Below the pieces are notes generated by a model that ran no database searches, had not been told where the DNA came from, and was given only the letters and a program-made list of their open reading frames with translations. A program made the position numbers and the translations under genes. 17,405 nucleotides of DNA from Syntrophaceae bacterium (lineage in GTDB: Bacteria > Desulfobacterota > Desulfomonilia > Desulfomonilales > Desulfomonilaceae): positions 1 to 17,405 of the forward strand of contig JACWAG010000357.1 in assembly GCA_014874425.1 (NCBI GenBank), written 5' to 3'. This document shows positions 1 to 7,546 of this stretch, piece after piece (position 1 is the stretch's first letter; each line of letters opens with the position of its first letter).

Positions 1-10
1 ATATAAATCC

Positions 11-38
11 TGCCCTTTCACAAAAATTCTAAAGGGCA
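11..38. terminator. Putative bidirectional terminator hairpin
   Basis: Perfect 8-bp inverted repeat TGCCCTTT (11-18) / AAAGGGCA (31-38) with a 12-nt loop. It lies directly after the stop codon of the minus-strand gene ending at 40. On the plus strand it is followed by a T-rich run (46-54), so it could also end a plus-strand gene left of the window. The T-run is absent on the minus-strand exit side, so activity in that direction is less certain. Confidence 0.5.
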
Positions 39-39
39 T

Positions 40-594
40 TTAATCTTTTTTTTTCATCTCGTTCCAAGCGGCGTCCAGGGCTCGGTCCAGTTTCTTGCCT
101 GTTTTTCTGGCAGCTTCAAGTAAGGACCCTAAACGGGTTTTCAAGACTCCAGTTAATTCATCTGAATGGTCTTGCGCCTGCTTTACGCGCTCCTCCCCTA
201 TTCTACCAAAAGCCGTCCACTTTTTATCAAGAAGTTCTTTTGCCTGATTCAGACACAGCCCTACGGTATCCTTGCTAAGGGCCCCCAATTTTTTTAGTTT
301 TAGTTTAAGATCATTTATGAAGTTGTCCCAATCCAGGTTTCTTTCGCGATCCAGAATCTCCCAAGCGTCTTTGATCTTGGCCGAGGCTGTCTCTATGTCA
401 GCAACGGCCATTTTCCCTGATCGTTTTAAATTTGTCGCCGTCTTGTCCACAGCAGCCAAGAATTCTTCCCTCGATGCGCCCCAACTATTTTTCAAGAAAA
501 CCCTTATTTCGCCCAACATAAAAACACCAATTGTTCCGATGTTTCCAATTAGCTCAGTTATGGAATCTCTTACGTCCGGTGTTTTCTTTTCCAT
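40..594 (-). CDS. Hypothetical alpha-helical, lysine-rich protein
   Basis: Encodes 184 residues that I do not recognise. A mildly hydrophobic segment near residues 12-30 (IGNIGTIGVFMLGEIRVFL) is followed by a long, charged, Lys/Glu/Asp/Ala-rich region that should be almost entirely helical, ending in KKKD. The overall look is that of an amphipathic-helix or phasin-like protein, possibly associated with a membrane surface; this is only a physical description, not a family assignment. The open frame extends upstream to a GTG at 606, but the ATG at 594 is preferred because GGAG lies 6 nt upstream of it. The gene is transcribed away from its right-hand neighbour and ends at a hairpin, so it seems monocistronic within the window. 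Confidence 0.7.
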   Translation of the reverse strand: MEKKTPDVRDSITELIGNIGTIGVFMLGEIRVFLKNSWGASREEFLAAVDKTATNLKRSGKMAVADIETASAKIKDAWEILDRERNLDWDNFINDLKLKLKKLGALSKDTVGLCLNQAKELLDKKWTAFGRIGEERVKQAQDHSDELTGVLKTRLGSLLEAARKTGKKLDRALDAAWNEMKKKD

Positions 595-792
595 GAAGGC
601 CTCCACAAAGTTTCGTAAGTATAGTCAACAATATTGACACCGTATATAAGCATTTCGATTCATTGGATTTACAATGCCCCAAAAATACATTTTTTAGAAT
701 TACTACGAGAGGCTCCATAGCGCAACAAATTTGATTTTATACCCTTTGAGCATAACCCTGTTCATATCCATCAACTCAAATCAAATATAAAC

Positions 793-821
793 CGTGACTT
801 TTTTCACGAATTTATTATAAT
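793..821 (+). promoter_or_regulatory. Promoter with CRP/FNR-like palindrome
   Basis: CGTGA-N6-TCACG (793-808) is an uninterrupted palindrome with the GTGA-N6-TCAC spacing of CRP/FNR-superfamily operators. A perfect TATAAT follows at 816-821. With a 17-nt spacer the -35 position would be 793-798, so the palindrome occupies the -35 region. This suggests control by a CRP/FNR/HcpR-type regulator, more likely repression given the overlap. The downstream gene is the small ORF at 900. The palindrome and -10 are visible; the regulator is inferred. Confidence 0.45.
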
Positions 822-899
822 TTATTAACTTAATGACTCGATTCTATTTTCCTCAATCGAAACATAGAATCATTCTCGTGAACAGGTGGTGGAAAAGTT

Positions 900-1259
900 A
901 TGGAATCAGATTCTGAGATCAAGCAGTTGGAAGACATAAAAGGCGTGCCTATTTTTGAACAGGTCGAATACAAAGACCTGTTGGAAATTCACTTGCTGGA
1001 TGAAGCCATAATTATTTGCGAAGAGGCTCCCAATCCAAAAGCAGCGTCTATTGAGATCGTTCCATCTTGCGGGCGACAACTTGGTCCGGAACCGCCTGAC
1101 CGGGATATTGGAACCGCTGGGCTCGCTCGTGAGTTCTCAACATCCACGGCCGATTTTGGAAGAATGATCCAGGCATCCCAGATTTTCCCAACACCTTTGA
1201 TACCTATGGGCCTCGCCATAATAGCCCTAATTATAGCGACTACCTTTGGGCACGCTTAA
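900..1259 (+). CDS. Hypothetical small protein with C-terminal hydrophobic segment
   Basis: Encodes 119 residues with no family I recognise. The N-terminal 45 residues are acidic and soluble-looking, the middle (about 46-95) is rich in Pro/Gly/Ser, and the C terminus (about 97-117, IPMGLAIIALIIATT) is hydrophobic enough to be a membrane anchor or tail anchor. A purine-rich GGTGG about 10 nt before the ATG could serve as ribosome binding site, and a TATAAT promoter with a regulatory palindrome lies about 80 nt upstream. An open frame on the opposite strand (989-1219) overlaps it but lacks comparable signals. It could be a lineage-specific gene, a decayed gene or a chance ORF; the promoter arrangement is the main argument that it is real. 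Confidence 0.5.
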   Translation: MESDSEIKQLEDIKGVPIFEQVEYKDLLEIHLLDEAIIICEEAPNPKAASIEIVPSCGRQLGPEPPDRDIGTAGLAREFSTSTADFGRMIQASQIFPTPLIPMGLAIIALIIATTFGHA

Positions 1260-1305
1260 CCGCTGATTTCACTCTAGTTGACGGTTCCAGGATTCTGACC
1301 GGTTC

Positions 1306-1334
1306 TTGACATATCCGAATGTTATTGGTAAAAA
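1306..1334 (+). promoter_or_regulatory. Candidate sigma-70 promoter upstream of serA
   Basis: Perfect -35 TTGACA (1306-1311), 17-nt spacer, then TAAAAA (1329-1334) as a 4/6 match to the -10. It sits in the 275-nt gap between the small ORF and serA and would give a leader of about 190 nt. A 10-bp palindrome TTCGCGCGAA (1384-1393) lies within that leader. A second TATAAT (1480-1485) nearer the gene has no well-spaced -35. Confidence 0.4.
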
Positions 1335-1534
1335 AAGCGGAGCGTCGTGACTGACTCATCGATCCTTATCATTAAACCGAAGATTCGCGCGAACGGAACG
1401 GTCAAATTTCGCATTCGGGAATCCTAATTTGTGGAGAAGCCGTATGCTTGAAAATGAGCGTCTGACCTTTAGGCTGGCGTATAATAACATTTTGACCGTT
1501 TTGAGACATTTTATAACAAGGGAGGAATGTCCTC

Positions 1535-3115
1535 GTGAAAGTTCTTGTATCGGACAATCTATCTGAATTGGGTGTTCAAATTTTTAGGGATGCGCCCGGT
1601 ATTGAAGTTGATGTAAAAGTGGGTTTAAGTCCCGAAGAACTTCTCGCGACTATCCCGGAATACCACGGTTTGGTGGTTCGTGGGGCCACCAAGGTTACCG
1701 CCGAAGTAATTGCGGCTGCCAATAACCTGAAAGTGGTTGGTCGCGCAGGGACAGGCCTTGACAATGTGGATATCCGCGCTGCGTCCAAACGTGGCATTGT
1801 TGTCATGAATACTCCCGGTGGAAACAGCGTAACCACAGCGGAACATACTGTCTCGATGATGATGTCCCTGGTCCGAAACATACCCCAAGCCAATGCGTCA
1901 ATGAAGCAGGGAAAATGGGAAAAGAAGCAATTTTCAGGATCTGAGATTTTCAATAAGGTCCTTGGTGTTGTCGGGCTCGGAAAAATTGGCGCCATTGTGG
2001 CGGACCGGGCCATGGGACTAGGAATGAAGGTAATGGCCTACGATCCATTTCTGTCTGTTGATCAGGCAAAACAAATGGGTGTTAAGCTTGGCTCGGTAGA
2101 TGAAGTTTTCAGGGAATCGGACTTTATTACCTTTCATGTTCCACTTACTGATGAAACACGTGGTTTGGTAAACGCTAAAAATATCGCAAAGATGAAGAAC
2201 GGCGTCAGAATCGTGAACTGTTCACGTGGCCCGGTCGTGAATGAAGAAGATCTTGCGGACGCCATTGAATCCGGCAAGGTCGCAGGGGCGGCCCTTGATG
2301 TATATATAAAGGAGCCTCCCGGTCTGACCCGGCTGATTCAACTTGATCGAGTCATATGTACCCCACATTTAGGGGCTTCAACCAGGGAAGCGCAGGACAA
2401 TGTCGCTATCGCAGTAGCGAATCAAATTAGGGACTATCTTCTGGATGGTACTATTCAGAACGCTGTTAACGCGCCTGCTGTCTCCGGCGAAGCTCTTGAA
2501 AATCTTAAACCTTACCTGGAACTGGGGCAACGCTTAGGCCTATTCCTGGGCGCCTTGGTTCAGACCGGAATTAAAACAGTTGAAGCGCAGTATTCCGGCG
2601 CTGTGCTTGACATGGAGCTTAAACCAATTACGACTTGTTTCCTGACCGGGTTGCTCACACCTATAATGATGGACGATGTCAATCAGGTAAATGCGCCAAT
2701 GGTTGCTGAGGAAAGAGGCATACTCGTCTCGGAGACAAAAGTGAGCCGATCAGAAAATTTCATTTCCTTATTGCGGTTCAAAGTTGTCACACAGAATCGC
2801 GAGCACGTTGTCGAGGGAACTCTTTTCGGCAAATCTGAACCACGAATGGTAAGGTATGGGCATTTCCGTGGAGAATTTGACGTATCAGGAGAGTTGATAT
2901 TAATCCACGGAATGGACCAGCCGGGACTCATCGGTCAGGTTGGGGCCACATTGGGAAATCATGGAATTAATATTTCCCATTTCCAATTCGCCCGTTATGC
3001 GCCCGGAGGAGAAGCGCTGCTTTTTCTGACAACCGACACTAAGGCTGGGGATGACGTTCTGAATGACCTTCAAGCTGTGAGTCATGTAGTGTCAGTTCGA
3101 CGTATTACAATCTAA
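1535..3115 (+). CDS. serA: D-3-phosphoglycerate dehydrogenase
   Basis: Catalyses the NAD-dependent oxidation of 3-phosphoglycerate to 3-phosphohydroxypyruvate, the first step of serine synthesis, in the cytoplasm. The 526-residue protein is the long type. It has the 2-hydroxyacid dehydrogenase substrate and cofactor domains (about 1-310), with the Rossmann GxGxxG at 147-152 (VVGLGKIG), catalytic Arg in NCSRGPVV (R231), Glu in KEPP (E260) and His in TPHLGAST (H278). An intervening ASB-like domain (about 320-440) and a C-terminal ACT domain (about 453-526) follow, the ACT domain being the usual seat of serine feedback. GTG is the start: GGAGG at 1521-1525 lies 9 nt upstream, whereas the ATG at 1527 is too close and opens only a three-codon frame. 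Serine made here can feed the cysteine synthase and the tetrahydrofolate C1 pool represented by folD. Confidence 0.97.
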   Translation: MKVLVSDNLSELGVQIFRDAPGIEVDVKVGLSPEELLATIPEYHGLVVRGATKVTAEVIAAANNLKVVGRAGTGLDNVDIRAASKRGIVVMNTPGGNSVTTAEHTVSMMMSLVRNIPQANASMKQGKWEKKQFSGSEIFNKVLGVVGLGKIGAIVADRAMGLGMKVMAYDPFLSVDQAKQMGVKLGSVDEVFRESDFITFHVPLTDETRGLVNAKNIAKMKNGVRIVNCSRGPVVNEEDLADAIESGKVAGAALDVYIKEPPGLTRLIQLDRVICTPHLGASTREAQDNVAIAVANQIRDYLLDGTIQNAVNAPAVSGEALENLKPYLELGQRLGLFLGALVQTGIKTVEAQYSGAVLDMELKPITTCFLTGLLTPIMMDDVNQVNAPMVAEERGILVSETKVSRSENFISLLRFKVVTQNREHVVEGTLFGKSEPRMVRYGHFRGEFDVSGELILIHGMDQPGLIGQVGATLGNHGINISHFQFARYAPGGEALLFLTTDTKAGDDVLNDLQAVSHVVSVRRITI

Positions 3116-3129
3116 CCAAGTGAACTTAC

Positions 3130-3183
3130 GATTGGCCCACCCGGTCTTAATACCGGGGACAAGGACGCAGCGCAGTCCCAATC
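3130..3183 (+). other. Structured serA 3' region
   Basis: The first 70 nt after serA can fold into nested inverted repeats: GATTGG (3130-3135) / CCAATC (3178-3183), enclosing CCCGGT (3140-3145) / ACCGGG (3152-3157). GGGAC / GTCCC is an alternative pairing within it. GTCCCAAT recurs just downstream, within 3190-3210. No T-run follows, so a canonical intrinsic terminator is not supported; it may stabilise the serA 3' end or be incidental. Confidence 0.3.
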
Positions 3184-3222
3184 TTTAAGGGCGGGTCCCA
3201 ATAGTCGTTATAGGTCCTAAAA

Positions 3223-3867
3223 ATGTTGACAGTAAAAGACATTAGTAGATTAGATTTACCCAAACAGGACAACTATGAGAGGGCCCTGGCGATTGGACTT
3301 GAAAAATTCAACAGGAAAGATCCCGCTTGGATAGCCAAAAAGGCAGGGGCGACAATTTGCGATGGAAATCTGGTCACGCCTCATCTGAACATGAACATCC
3401 TTTTGAACCTTGAGTCCAAGAAATTCGCAATATCCGAAACCGGTGAGGAAGCTCCCATCTGGCTATCTATACTCTGTATGCATTATTTGAATTCCGCTGA
3501 GGGTAGCAAACCAACAGGAAAGCTTAAACATTTTCGAGAATTCAAGGATGGGGCGTTTTATGAGCCGGCTTTCAATCGACGAACAAAAGAGATTCTGATA
3601 GCCGTCTTTGGCCAGGATCCTTCTCCGATGATAGAAGCCGGCCAAATTCTTAATGGAAAACGCCTCGACAGTGGTGACGCCGCCATCGAGCTTCCATATT
3701 TCCCTTTTGTTCCGATTACTTGTGTGGTCTGGAAAGGGGACGACGAATTCCCTCCAGAGGCGAGTGTGTTGTTTGACGAGACGGCTGGGCTCTATTTTAG
3801 CGCTGAAGATATGGCGGTCGCAGCGCAGATGGCCGTCCTGGAATTGATGAGACGCGCCAAACGATAA
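3223..3867 (+). CDS. DUF3786 domain-containing protein
   Basis: The 214-residue sequence matches what I know of the DUF3786 family. A central HFREFKDG...YEPAF block (about 104-120) is followed by a C-terminal signature with PF-PITCVVWKGDDEFPPEASVLFDE (about 161-187), then a helical end. The function of the family is not established; it occurs mainly in anaerobes and often near one-carbon and corrinoid metabolism. Here it is followed 66 nt later by the CooC-like ATPase and then folD, all on the plus strand, which fits a role connected to CO dehydrogenase/acetyl-CoA synthase or tetrahydrofolate C1 chemistry (inference). The ATG has only a weak upstream AGG. No cysteine motif that would bind a cluster is visible. 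Confidence 0.8.
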   Translation: MLTVKDISRLDLPKQDNYERALAIGLEKFNRKDPAWIAKKAGATICDGNLVTPHLNMNILLNLESKKFAISETGEEAPIWLSILCMHYLNSAEGSKPTGKLKHFREFKDGAFYEPAFNRRTKEILIAVFGQDPSPMIEAGQILNGKRLDSGDAAIELPYFPFVPITCVVWKGDDEFPPEASVLFDETAGLYFSAEDMAVAAQMAVLELMRRAKR

Positions 3868-3933
3868 ATCACGACTGTGTCGATTTTTATTTTCAGAATT
3901 GTCTGATTTGCTCGAATTGACTTTGAGGTTGCC

Positions 3934-4704
3934 ATGAAAATTGCTGTGTCAGGAAAAGGAGGAGTAGGCAAAACCACTTTGAGCAGCCTACTTGCCAGGT
4001 ACTGGGCAAGAAAGGGTTTTCGGGTCTTGGCCGTTGACGCTGACCCGGACGCAAACCTTGGGTCCGCTCTGGGTATTGATACATCGGGAATAACCCCTAT
4101 CGCCAAAATGGAAGATCTTATTTATGAACGTACTGAGAGCAAAAAGGGGACCGTCGGGGGATTCTTCAAGATGAACCCTAAAGTAGACGATTTACCGGAA
4201 GCTCTTGGGCGCGAAAAAGATGGCGTAAGACTGCTTATAATGGGTACCGTAAAAAAAGGCGGTGGTGGCTGTATATGCCCGGAAAGCGTTCTGCTAAAAG
4301 CGCTGATCAGCCATTTGGTGCTTTACGAAAAAGACCTTGTCATTATGGATATGGAGGCGGGCATCGAACATTTGGGCCGCGGGACCGCACAGGGGGTGGA
4401 CAGCCTTATCATAGTTGTGGAACCCGGTCAAAGGAGCATAGAAACTGCAGTAAAAGTGCGTAGTCTTACTCAGGATATAGGACTGACCAGGGTCTCCGCT
4501 GTGGGAAGCAAAGTACGTAATCCGGGGCAGGAAACATTCTTAAAAGAACATTTGGGGGAAATTCCGTTAATTGGTATTATACCATTCTCCGAGGAAATTG
4601 CTCGAGCGGATCTCGAGGACCGCCCACCTTCTCTCGATGATCCGACGCTATTCCCGGCAATTGAAAAGATAGCTTCCACTATCGAAAGTAATTCTCGAAA
4701 ATAG
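3934..4704 (+). CDS. cooC: CooC-type nickel-insertion ATPase for CO dehydrogenase
   Basis: A 256-residue MinD/ParA-type P-loop ATPase. Residues 1-15 (MKIAVSGKGGVGKTT) form the deviant Walker A with both lysines, AVDADPDANLG (33-43) follows the A' strand, and VIMDMEAGIEHLGRG (136-150) is the Walker B/switch region. The diagnostic feature is C113-I-C115 in GGGGCICPES, matching the CxC metal-binding pair at which CooC dimers bind Ni2+ or Zn2+. CooC proteins use ATP hydrolysis to deliver nickel to the C-cluster of CO dehydrogenase, or in the AcsF branch to acetyl-CoA synthase. No cooS/acs gene lies in the window, so the client enzyme must be elsewhere. A GAGG precedes the ATG by a suitable distance. 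The folD and DUF3786 neighbours fit a Wood-Ljungdahl context. An AcsF rather than CooC assignment cannot be excluded. Confidence 0.9.
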   Translation: MKIAVSGKGGVGKTTLSSLLARYWARKGFRVLAVDADPDANLGSALGIDTSGITPIAKMEDLIYERTESKKGTVGGFFKMNPKVDDLPEALGREKDGVRLLIMGTVKKGGGGCICPESVLLKALISHLVLYEKDLVIMDMEAGIEHLGRGTAQGVDSLIIVVEPGQRSIETAVKVRSLTQDIGLTRVSAVGSKVRNPGQETFLKEHLGEIPLIGIIPFSEEIARADLEDRPPSLDDPTLFPAIEKIASTIESNSRK

Positions 4705-4839
4705 CGGACACACATCCTGGTTGGATGGTATATATTTCCAGATTAGCTCAAGTTTATTTAGGGAACGCTTTATCATCGTATGTCGTTGTCCTAAGCGGTA
4801 GACAATAATTAAGCAAGAGTTCTCGACCCGATAATTATA

Positions 4840-4863
4840 GGCCGTGTGGTGGCTAACACGGCC
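4840..4863 (+). other. Hairpin in the folD leader
   Basis: Perfect 8-bp inverted repeat GGCCGTGT (4840-4847) / ACACGGCC (4856-4863) with an 8-nt loop, ending about 40 nt before the folD start. No poly-T follows, so it is not a standard terminator. It occupies the downstream part of the 200-nt gap between cooC and folD, which otherwise shows no gene. It might be an RNA structure controlling folD expression or an operator; it does not resemble the known tetrahydrofolate riboswitch. Confidence 0.35.
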
Positions 4864-4904
4864 CGCAACGACCATATAAGCTAAAAAACTCTAAGGAGGA
4901 TCGC

Positions 4905-5786
4905 ATGTCAGCCAAGATTATTAGCGGCAATGAAGTTTCTAAACAACTAAAGGACGAGATGAAGGAAGAAGTGGTAAAACTTAAAGCTCAGGGTTTGGAA
5001 CCATGTCTCTCCGTTATACTGGTCGGTGAGGACCCTGCTTCAAAGGTGTATGTTCTTAATAAGAAAAAGGCATGCGAGTATATAGGGATCAAGTCCCTCG
5101 AAACGAGACTCCCTGCGACTACCACCACAGAAGAATTGGTTAAAGTCATTGAGGGCTACAACAACGACAAAACCGTTCACGGCATTCTCTGTCAGTTGCC
5201 TTTACCCAAACATATCCCTGAAGCCAAAATCTTACGTTCAATACTGCCGGAAAAAGACGTAGATTGTTTCCACCCATTTAACGTGGGACTTATCAGCATT
5301 GGTGAAGTAAGGTTCCTTCCCTGCACGCCGGCCGGTGTCATCGAACTCATAAAAAGGGGTGGATTTGAAACCGCGGGTAAAGATGTCGTCATCTTGGGAA
5401 GAAGCAATATCGTTGGTAGACCACTTTCCAACATGCTTGACCAGAGGGACATGAACGCTACTGTCACAATGTGTCATACAAAAACCAAAAACCTCAAGGA
5501 ACGTTGTGCCGCTGCTGATATAGTTATCGGCGCTATTGGCCGTCCTGAATACGTGAAAGCGGATATGGTAAAAGAAGGCGCTGTTGTAATTGACGTTGGC
5601 ATTAACAGAGTAGACGCTCCAGGGACCGAAAAGGGTTTCAAATTAGTCGGAGACGTTGCGTTTGACGAAGTTAAGGAAAAAGCGGCCGCTATCACCCCTG
5701 TTCCTGGCGGAGTCGGGCCAATGACCATCGCAATGCTCATGAAGAACACTCTGACAGCGGCAAAAGAGGCTTTTTTCAAGAAATAG
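4905..5786 (+). CDS. folD: Bifunctional methylenetetrahydrofolate dehydrogenase/methenyltetrahydrofolate cyclohydrolase
   Basis: Interconverts 5,10-methylene-, 5,10-methenyl- and 10-formyl-tetrahydrofolate in the cytoplasm, serving purine synthesis and, in acetogenic or CO-dehydrogenase-bearing anaerobes, the methyl branch of the Wood-Ljungdahl pathway. The 293-residue length is typical. Visible motifs are VGEDPASKVYVLNKKKAC (40-57) with the catalytic Tyr49 and Lys53, LCQLPLP (95-101), KDVDCFHPFNVG (117-128), the NADP-binding GRSNIVGRPL (165-174) and the C-terminal PGGVGPMT. A strong AAGGAGG lies about 6 nt before the ATG. One oddity is Cys121 where the usual motif reads DVDGFHP. A 200-nt gap with a hairpin separates it from cooC, so it may have its own promoter. 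Confidence 0.97.
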   Translation: MSAKIISGNEVSKQLKDEMKEEVVKLKAQGLEPCLSVILVGEDPASKVYVLNKKKACEYIGIKSLETRLPATTTTEELVKVIEGYNNDKTVHGILCQLPLPKHIPEAKILRSILPEKDVDCFHPFNVGLISIGEVRFLPCTPAGVIELIKRGGFETAGKDVVILGRSNIVGRPLSNMLDQRDMNATVTMCHTKTKNLKERCAAADIVIGAIGRPEYVKADMVKEGAVVIDVGINRVDAPGTEKGFKLVGDVAFDEVKEKAAAITPVPGGVGPMTIAMLMKNTLTAAKEAFFKK

Positions 5787-5833
5787 TCAATTGCGCCACC
5801 CAAAAGAAAACAGCCAAATAGTAGAGGGTTTAC

Positions 5834-5855
5834 GCCAATTCCCGTTCCAATTGGC
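5834..5855. repeat. Inverted repeat downstream of folD
   Basis: GCCAATT (5834-5840) / AATTGGC (5849-5855), a perfect 7-bp stem with an 8-nt loop, about 50 nt after the folD stop. It is in the 240-nt gap between convergent folD and ribF and may help terminate folD transcripts, although no T-run follows. Confidence 0.3.
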
Positions 5856-5940
5856 AAATTAACGCTGGCTTGTGGACGGGGTACCATATCATGACAGTTA
5901 AGGTGAAATCGCATGAAAGCCCTCTATACCAAGGACTAGG

Positions 5941-5980
5941 CACCGGACAGGGTCGGTTTATATGTGCGACCCGTCCTGTG
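5941..5980. terminator. Possible bidirectional terminator between folD and ribF
   Basis: Left arm CACCGGACAGGGTCG (5941-5955) and right arm CGACCCGTCCTGTG (5967-5980) pair as GGGTCG/CGACCC, one bulged A, GGAC/GTCC, one mismatch and CAC/GTG, with an 11-nt loop. The location between two convergent genes fits a shared terminator. Neither side has a strong T-tract, so it is a candidate only. Confidence 0.4.
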
Positions 5981-6026
5981 TCTTCAATTGGCGAACCCCA
6001 GCGAAACAAGGCTTCTTAGAATTTCA

Positions 6027-6986
6027 TCAAGACTGTCGAACCAATAATTTTACGTTGTCAGAATAGTGATTGAGTAGGAAACGGGCCTTCTCCACATCCC
6101 TGGCGATCTGCGATTTCAGTTCGTCAACTGAACCGAACGTGCATTCAGGCCTCAATCGTTCGATGAAGAAAAGCTTGATGGTAGACCCGTAAAGCTCATC
6201 TGAGAAGTCTAGTAGGTGGGCTTCAAATGAAGTCTTGCGATCATGAAACGTAGGATTCTTCCCGATGTTCATAACCGCTTGATGGACCTGGTTTTGGAAT
6301 TGGCAAAATACAGCGTAGACACCATCAGGAGGTATCAATTTTCTGTCCGGTTTTATGTTTGCGGTAGGATAGCCCAATCCCTTGCCCCTGCTGTGTCCGT
6401 GGATGACATTACCCTGAACAAAAAACGGCCGTCCCAGCATCTCGTTGGCTTCAGAGATCCTGCCACTTAAAAGAAGTTTGCGGATCAACGTGGAAGAGAC
6501 AACCTCCCCCCTGACTTTAACCGAAGGCACAACATGAACCGAAAAACCCCGCTCCTGTCCCATCCTCTTTAATTGCGCCGGAGTGCCGGACCTACCACTG
6601 CCAAACCGATAGTTCTCGCCTACAAACAGATTCCTGATTGCCAATTCTTCGACGAGCGTATTCTCGACAAAATCTTCCGGGGTTTGACGGGCAAATTCTT
6701 TTGTAAATTCCGCAAGGACTAGGACGTCCATGCCGAGAGACTCCAGTAGATCCGCCTTTTCTTCAGCAGTGGTGATTTGCGGAATTTCCGGAGCCTGGTT
6801 CAAAACCAATCGGGGATGAGGATCAAATGTGTAAACTACAGCTTCCCGCCCCTTGCTGTGAGCGGTATCCACGGTTCTCTTCAGAATTTCCTGGTGTCCT
6901 AAATGGACCCCGTCGAAATTACCCAGAGCTACTGATGGTTTAGTAAAAGTCTGAAAGATTTTTTCGCGAACGCGAATGATTTCCAT
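6027..6986 (-). CDS. ribF: Bifunctional riboflavin kinase/FAD synthetase
   Basis: Phosphorylates riboflavin to FMN and adenylylates FMN to FAD in the cytoplasm. The 319-residue protein has the N-terminal nucleotidyltransferase domain with GNFDGVHLGH (22-31), the HxGH-type nucleotide-binding motif, and the flexible VVSSTLIRKLL region near residue 160. The C-terminal riboflavin kinase domain has GRPF at about residue 185 and HSRGKGLGYPTANI, whose PTAN is the flavokinase signature. The open frame reaches a TTG at 6992, but the ATG at 6986 is a better start; no strong Shine-Dalgarno is present before either. It is the last gene of the minus-strand series and is 146 nt beyond the LapA-like gene, so co-transcription is possible but not shown. 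Confidence 0.97.
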   Translation of the reverse strand: MEIIRVREKIFQTFTKPSVALGNFDGVHLGHQEILKRTVDTAHSKGREAVVYTFDPHPRLVLNQAPEIPQITTAEEKADLLESLGMDVLVLAEFTKEFARQTPEDFVENTLVEELAIRNLFVGENYRFGSGRSGTPAQLKRMGQERGFSVHVVPSVKVRGEVVSSTLIRKLLLSGRISEANEMLGRPFFVQGNVIHGHSRGKGLGYPTANIKPDRKLIPPDGVYAVFCQFQNQVHQAVMNIGKNPTFHDRKTSFEAHLLDFSDELYGSTIKLFFIERLRPECTFGSVDELKSQIARDVEKARFLLNHYSDNVKLLVRQS

Positions 6987-7132
6987 AGTCAATGTCCAGA
7001 GCCTAACGCCATCCTTTTAAAGGCCAATCCGGAATTCACACCCAAAGGGACCGGCGCTTCAGCAAGTCACTTAGGCGTACATCATCACGAAGAGCCCGCT
7101 ATCTGCCCTTAGTGAGAGAGAACTTAAATATT

Positions 7133-7546
7133 TTAAGCTTCAGATGAAAAACCGGCAGAGGCGTTGGAGTGGATCTCATTCGACGAATGTTCCAATTCCG
7201 CTATTTTTGAATTCTTTTGCTCCAAATCATTCTGCAGTCGCTGATTCTCGGATTCTAAATCACTAATTCTCTTGTTGAGACCTTTTACTTCGTCGTGATG
7301 TCCTCTGTCTGTCTTGATCATACGACGGCGTTCCCCGACCCATTTCAGTTGAGTTATAAAGTCACCTAGCGCTGCTATGATTATTCCAAGGGATACGCAA
7401 ATAGTTACCAGCTCCCAGAATGCAAGTCTTATGGGCTCTTTTAGTCCGAAATAATTTATGCTTAGTTCAATGTCCTTGTTTTTCATGAACAACGAAATGA
7501 TAAGTATGACGAAGGCCAGCTCAATCAGCCTTTTTATTAGTCTCAT
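7133..7546 (-). CDS. LapA-like (DUF1049) membrane protein with coiled coil
   Basis: A 137-residue protein with two predicted membrane helices, about 5-21 (KRLIELAFVILIISLF) and 42-63, separated by a short DIELSINYFG-type loop. This is the layout of the LapA/LapB-associated DUF1049 family. After the second helix comes a basic stretch (GERRRM) and then a coiled coil at about 85-122 (LNKRISDLESENQRLQNDLEQ...). Both termini would be cytoplasmic. In Enterobacteria LapA works with LapB in lipopolysaccharide assembly control, but no lapB is present here, so the role is open. Its ATG overlaps the stop codon of the upstream HIT gene (ATGA), with AGGAG inside that gene, implying translational coupling. 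Confidence 0.8.
   Translation of the reverse strand: MRLIKRLIELAFVILIISLFMKNKDIELSINYFGLKEPIRLAFWELVTICVSLGIIIAALGDFITQLKWVGERRRMIKTDRGHHDEVKGLNKRISDLESENQRLQNDLEQKNSKIAELEHSSNEIHSNASAGFSSEA

Noticed and set aside
989..1219. 76-codon frame on the minus strand
   Set aside because: It is codon-aligned antisense to the 900-1259 gene, has no ribosome binding site that I can see and matches no family.
1527..1538. Three-codon ATG frame overlapping the serA start
   Set aside because: The ATG is only one base from GGAGG, too close for initiation; the GTG at 1535 is properly spaced.
4705..4904. Tetrahydrofolate riboswitch before folD
   Set aside because: The hairpin present does not show the sequence elements of the known tetrahydrofolate riboswitch as I know them.
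5891..6019. About 42-codon frame on the plus strand after folD
   Set aside because: It runs through the inverted repeat at 5941-5980 and has no family resemblance; more likely a terminator region.
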